Below, piece by piece: positions 5,423 to 5,536 of a stretch of 5,536 nt of DNA; position 1 is the stretch's first letter; the number at the start of each line of letters is the position of its first letter. Below the pieces are notes generated by a model, which searched no databases, was not told the DNA's origin, and saw nothing but the letters and a program-made list of their open reading frames with translations. A program made the position numbers and the translations under genes. The stretch lies in the NCBI GenBank assembly GCA_003554115.1, contig PWFE01000027.1, forward strand, positions 1 to 5,536. Direction: 5' to 3'. The stretch comes from Haloferacaceae archaeon. Its GTDB lineage: Archaea; Halobacteriota; Halobacteria; Halobacteriales; Haloferacaceae.

Positions 5423-5536
5423 TCAATCACCCAGACAGTCTCGATAGTCGTCAACAGTAGCTAATGGGCCGTCGGTCGAGTCTTTTGGCATGTCCCAGAA
5501 CCTGTATGCACAGTTCAGTGGCACACCCATGAACCA
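5423..5536 (-). CDS. Possible C-terminal end of an unidentified gene (partial)
   Basis: An open frame enters from the right edge and ends at TGA 5423-5425, giving 37 codons that end PLATVDDYRDCLGD. The acidic ending resembles a haloarchaeal C-terminus, and the strand agrees with the methylthiotransferase 60 bp downstream. Against it: two cysteines and a rare AGG codon in 37 codons, only moderate GC at third positions, and no motif I recognise. It is mutually exclusive in likelihood with the plus-strand start at 5490. Confidence 0.3.
   Translation of the reverse strand, partial: WFMGVPLNCAYRFWDMPKDSTDGPLATVDDYRDCLGD
5490..5536 (+). CDS. Possible N-terminal start of an unidentified divergent gene (partial)
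   Basis: ATG 5490 opens a frame (MSQNLYAQFSGTPMN) that continues to the right edge. Codon choice is reasonable, with 11 of 15 codons ending in G or C. No Shine-Dalgarno site and no TATA box at the expected 27-nt distance are visible. If real, it would be divergent from the methylthiotransferase. Only 15 full codons can be seen, so the call rests on very little. Confidence 0.25.
   Translation, partial: MSQNLYAQFSGTPMN

Noticed and set aside
5143..5454. Minus-strand frame of 103 codons overlapping the methylthiotransferase start in another frame
   Set aside because: Most of it lies inside the methylthiotransferase coding region out of frame, and its Arg/Thr/Ser-rich, weakly acidic composition is typical of a frame shadow.
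4865..5464. Plus-strand open frame of 199 codons opposite the methylthiotransferase 5' half
   Set aside because: It covers the cysteine motifs of the real gene in antisense and has no recognisable domain or promoter.

Overview
The window looks like a piece of haloarchaeal chromosome. The encoded proteins are strongly acidic (the lipoyl carrier GcvH has 33 Asp/Glu against 4 Lys/Arg), the DNA is moderately GC-rich with many GTCGAC/TCGA words, and starts lack clear Shine-Dalgarno sites. TATA-like boxes lie about 27 nt upstream of three start codons, as expected for leaderless haloarchaeal transcripts. I cannot name the genus.

Layout: bases 1-2807 hold a leftward glycine cleavage cluster in the order gcvT, gcvH, gcvPA. 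gcvPA runs off the left edge, so gcvPB is expected just outside. Upstream of it, two small same-strand genes (2886-3143 and 3217-3507) encode diverged paralogs that share an HG...NRTYQ...W pattern, and each has its own probable promoter. A short AT-rich intergenic region (3508-3647) serves as a divergent promoter region for the second small gene and for a rightward NYN-domain (PIN-like) putative nuclease gene (3648-4100). That gene converges, with an 8-bp gap, on a leftward radical-SAM tRNA methylthiotransferase gene of the t6A37 type (4109-5362). The last 174 bases hold the upstream region of that gene and one or other of two mutually exclusive partial reading frames.

How the genes fit together: GcvT, GcvH and GcvPA are three components of one pathway, oxidative glycine cleavage to CO2, ammonia and methylene-tetrahydrofolate. 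The NYN protein and the methylthiotransferase are both RNA-related by family, but only position links them here. The two small proteins have no function I can assign. I see no mobile element, CRISPR array, RNA gene or clear new defence-type system. The most interesting unexplained parts are the small paralog pair and the palindrome sitting between the TATA box and start codon of the NYN gene.
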